Shown: positions 60,505 through 64,000 of the stretch, piece after piece | Layout of the letters: every line of letters begins with the position of its first letter | How positions within the stretch are numbered: position 1 is the first letter of the stretch | The notes under the pieces: model-generated | The model's input: only the letters and a program-made list of their open reading frames with translations | The model's database searches: none | What the model was told of the DNA's origin: nothing | Assembly (NCBI GenBank): GCA_030704615.1 | Contig: CM060733.1 | Span: forward strand, 7,192,001 to 7,256,000 | Reading direction: 5' to 3' | DNA length: 64,000 nt | DNA from: Takakia lepidozioides | Taxonomy: Eukaryota; Streptophyta; Takakiopsida; Takakiales; Takakiaceae | Program-made: the position numbers and the translations under genes

Positions 60505-63500
60505 TTAAGCTATCATGCGTAGTCTATAACTGGAGTGCACAAATCTAGCACATCTATTCCCATCATCCTCAACTATGTCTGGGTCACTGCATGTATTACT
60601 GTCTTCATCACAGACATCATCTTGTCCAAGGGTTGGCTGAACTTCATCACCACTACTACTGGGTGCTCGGAGGTACAAGGAGGCCACCTGCTGTGGAGTA
60701 ACCGGTACCGCTCGGCTGCGTGTTGGGCCATCAGTTACCAGAGTCTCCTCTAGTCTTTGTGGGGCTAACAATCCTTCCACTTCCGCCACATCATCATTAG
60801 CAATTGATATGTCGCAGACCACTCTACGTGCTCGGGGGCTCTTCTCCAGGATGACCTTCCACCCCAGCTCCTTCACACAATCAGAAAAAAACACTTGATC
60901 AACCTGGCCAGGAAACACAAAAGGTTGCTCAGAAGGTGGAAGCATATGGTTAAAATTGACCAGTGTGAAGCCAGCATCATCCTGCTTCATTGACATAGGT
61001 TGACGACCCATGCGACGCGCCCGTACCCACGAACACAAAAACACTATAGGTTGTGTTTGGCCATAGTCAATTTGCAAAATCTCCCTTATAAGACCCACAT
61101 ATCTTGTAGGTTCCTCCATGTCATTGCCTGAATTGTTGGTAATGGACTGGTGCTAGAAAACAGATGAGACTCCATAATCAAAAGACACCATACTTGTTGT
61201 GTTCATGCCGGGGGGTATAGCCCTGTAATGGTTACCATACGCTGTCATACTCTTGAATGACAGGGCAGTTAATGATGGAGGCCTTGAAAAATCCAGTAAT
61301 TCCTCACGTGTTGTAGGATCAAGCCCATCTGATTGAGTTGAGATATGATCCCGTACACCTTGAGGGAGCCAAACAGCAAATGGAGGACATGGATGCAAAT
61401 CAGGAGGGTACTGAATTGTCGTGGGATTGATCATGCCTTCCAACCCTTGCTCCTCACGAAACAAGCGTCGTTTGGCTTCTATCCGTGTGGACTCCGCTTC
61501 ATATATCCTGTCACAATCCGAGGGTCAGCCAGGAGATTGACAGAGGTGGTGTGGGAGATATGAAAAGACACCATATGCCAACTACTGAGAAATGACTAAA
61601 ACTTGGAAATCTGAATGTCAATGGTGTAGATTTCTTACCCCAACATGACTGATAGGCGAGGATGGTTCTGAATGATGTACTCATGTACAATATCACGCAA
61701 GTCATTCAATTTCCGGGCTTTAGAACTTCCTTCCACAACTTCACGTTCCACAAATTCTCCCTCATCTGCATCCCACACCCTTCGTACACTTCCATCAAAT
61801 CCTGCCATATACTCTGTGCAAAAACCCTATGCTTCTTCAAATTGGTATCCTTCTGCCATGCTCCCCTCGGGCCTTGCCATGTTTCTTACGTAGTCCTTCA
61901 TATCTTTCATTGTCCGCTCCATGGGGTACATCCAACGAGATGCTACGGGCCCACATAAGTACAACTCGTCTACTAGGTGGACAACCAGATGTGTCATCAC
62001 ATCAAAAAATGATGGTGGGAACTCCTTCTCTATAAGACACAGAGTGACAACTGCTTCAGTTCTCAATTCCTCATACTCTGTATGATTCACCACTTTTGCA
62101 CACAATTTCTTGAATACACGACATATTCGCAAAATGGCCCTGCGAGGACCACTTGCCATGAGCCCACGGATAGCAAGCGGTATAATTTGCTGCATGAGCA
62201 CATGATAGTCATGTGATTTCATGCCAGACAATTTCTTCTTCACCACATGCTTTTTGAAAGCTGATGCGTAGCCTGTTGGCACTTTCAGGTTCTGCACAAT
62301 CTCCAGAAAGACTTCTAACTCAGCCTCAGTGAGGACATAAGGGGCAGGAGACATAATTAACGTATCTGCTTTGTCATGATCACGTTGTAGCCACAATTCC
62401 GGGCACATCCCAAGTAGCTCCAAATCACGGCGAACTTTCAATGTGTCTCTCTCACCAAAGATCGTTTTAATAATATTTTCAGCCAAGTTCTTCTCGCAAT
62501 GCATTGCATCAAACGTGTGGCGGATGAGGAGGCCCTACAAAATCAACGCATAAGCAATTGAGCATTTAATCATTACAATTTCAATAGAAAACGCAAAAAT
62601 GTACACAGCCAATTTAAATGCCATGAAGGAATTACCTCCCAATAAGGTAAGACATATAAAATTGAGAATCGCTTAACTCCATGAGTTTTTGCTAGGTCTG
62701 TCCTGCTATCTGGTATCCCTCCGTTTTCTACCCATGCAGTGCGAGCTGTTGCAAGCTCCTTGATTTGTGTTCCAGTCTGCGTTTTTGGAGGAGTTCCATG
62801 CTTAGTAGTGCCATTGAACATTCTTGACCTTCTGTATGTATGATTGCGGGCCAAAAATCTTCGGTGGCCTAGGAAAACAGTCTTCCCACATGTGTGTAAT
62901 TGCTGTGAAGTCACCTCGGGTCCACAAGCTGGACAACCAGCATAACCTTTCGTCACTTGACCTGAGAGCAAGCCATATGCAGGGTAGTCATGGATTGACC
63001 ACATCAACAGTGCCATCAATGTGAATTCGCGTTGACCACGAGGACGGGAAACATCATGAGCTACAATCCCAGACCATAGTTCCAGTAGCTCTTCCACTAG
63101 GGGCATCAAGTAAACATCTATGTTCTTAGAGGTAACAGACTCCTTTCCAGGAATCAATAGTGCTAACATGACAAAGAACTTCTTGGTCATTAACCATGGA
63201 GGCAGATTGTAATTGACCAAGAGAACGGGCCATGTGCTCCAACTGGTGGATTGAGCTCCGTAGCGATTTACACCGTCAAGGGCCAATGCAAATCGTACAG
63301 ATCGTGGCTCTGTAGCAAAATCTGGAAATGTCGTGTCAATGTGTTTCAATGCTTTGCTATCAGCTGGATGTTGAACTAACCCATCTTGGCTCTTATGTCT
63401 GTCGTGCCATGTCATTAACTCTGCGATCGACTTACATCTGTACATACGTTTCAACCTTGGAATGACAGGGAAGTGTCGCAATACTTTTCTGGGCACAGTT

Positions 63501-63999
63501 CCACGACCAGGAATGTAACGGGACTTGTGGCATACTAGGCAAATGGTTGCCTTCTCATACTCCGCACGGAAGAGTACACAACCATCATCACAGGCATGAA
63601 TCATCTTGTATTACAATCCCATTTTGGCAATCATGGTTTTTGCTTCATAGTGAGTTTTCGGCAATGAATTCTTGGCCGGCAGAAAACTCTTACGCAACAA
63701 TCCCAGTAGCTCATCCACAAATGCATTGGTGCATTTGTGGGTAGTGCATGCGTTGAGCAATGTCAAAGTTGCTTGCAGCCGGCTGATTGAGCACCCTTCG
63801 TAAAGTGGACATTTCGACTGTCGGATGAGTTTGTCATACTCATGATCAACGTGCAAATGAGCATTCTCATCGAATTCATCTTGAACATTATCTGGATTTT
63901 GAAAATTGTCTCCATTGTCTCTGGAATCGTCAATGTGGTCGACATGATCGGATCCAATGTGATCGGTTCCACCATGAATGGGGTCTTATCTGTTTGCAT
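60505..63999 (-). pseudogene. CACTA Tnp2-type transposase, broken by stop codons
   Basis: Transposase of the En/Spm superfamily, which cuts and reinserts the element. The 5' end lies outside the window. Exons: from the window edge to 62636, 62534-61639, 61507-60505. Blocks in order: YDKLIRQSKCPLYEGC, LPKTHYEAKTMIAKMGL, CLVCHKSRY, the catalytic-region FALALDGVNRYG, YGLLSGQVTKGYAGCPACG, GHRRFLARNHTYRR, FDAMHCEKNLAENI (DUF4218 region), YPMERTMKDMKDYVRN, and a DUF4216-like end (DDAGFTLVNFN, FVFPGQVDQVFF). The frame is interrupted by TAA at 63613-63611, TAG at 61829-61827 (family residue Leu, one base from TTG) and TAG at 61155-61153, with coding continuing in the same frame after each. The rest is well preserved, so inactivation looks recent. 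Confidence 0.85.
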
Positions 64000-64000
64000 C

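Larger units (their letters stand above)
57307..64000 (-). mobile_element. CACTA (En/Spm-type) DNA transposon, partial in the window
   Basis: Starts with CACTACAAGA at 57307, the terminal motif of CACTA elements, preceded by a possible 3-bp target (AAT). Repeated subterminal words follow, then Tnp2-type transposase coding on the minus strand out to the window edge. The element therefore exceeds 6.7 kb and its other end lies outside. Captured host sequence sits between the terminus and the transposase. Assignment of all parts to one element is inferred from orientation and adjacency. Confidence 0.75.

Overview
The window is nuclear DNA from a land plant. Its genes are split by GT-AG introns, and they include a DYW-class pentatricopeptide-repeat (PPR) RNA-editing factor, a leucine-rich-repeat receptor kinase, a plastid-targeted membrane protein, peroxin 2 and the proteasome ATPase RPT5. 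Gene spacing is wide and filled with LINE, CACTA, MITE and SINE sequence. The species cannot be read from the sequence; a seedless plant (bryophyte, lycophyte or fern) is a guess based on the PPR-DYW style and the lineage-divergent receptor kinase.

Layout. 1-0.9 kb: decayed PPR gene. 1.8-3.2 kb: two local tandem duplications. 3.8-7.5 kb: scrambled LINE fragments on both strands. 7.5-10.1 kb: three clusters of a palindromic TACCC/GGGTA repeat. 11.0-14.1 kb (minus): intact PPR-DYW protein, probably with a separate 5' exon encoding an organelle-targeting peptide. 15.6-28.4 kb (minus): about 23-exon LRR receptor kinase whose LRR exons are nearly all 72 nt. 28.4-31.3 kb: promoter-side spacer with a GC-rich stretch. 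31.3-35.9 kb (minus): complete seven-exon PEX2. 36.3-39.8 kb (plus): complete six-exon plastid-targeted single-TM protein, head-to-head with PEX2. 40-48.2 kb: LINE copies, a MITE with target-site duplication, and dispersed repeats. 48.65-52.83 kb (plus): complete ten-exon RPT5. 53.8-54.8 kb: a SINE with target-site duplication and a LINE endonuclease fragment. 57.3-64.0 kb: one end and most of the body of a CACTA (En/Spm-type) transposon whose Tnp2-type transposase is broken by stop codons and which carries fragments of a ribosomal protein S3a gene and possibly of a PPR gene.

The host genes are unrelated housekeeping or signalling genes and do not form a pathway. PEX2 and the plastid protein share a roughly 400-bp divergent promoter interval. 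Exon boundaries were read by hand from reading-frame continuity, splice-site dinucleotides and remembered family conservation; no alignment or transcript data were available. The most unusual items are the gene fragments inside the CACTA element, the palindromic TACCC repeat clusters, the MITE and SINE with exact target duplications, and a C-terminal peptide shared by two kinds of LINE reading frame.
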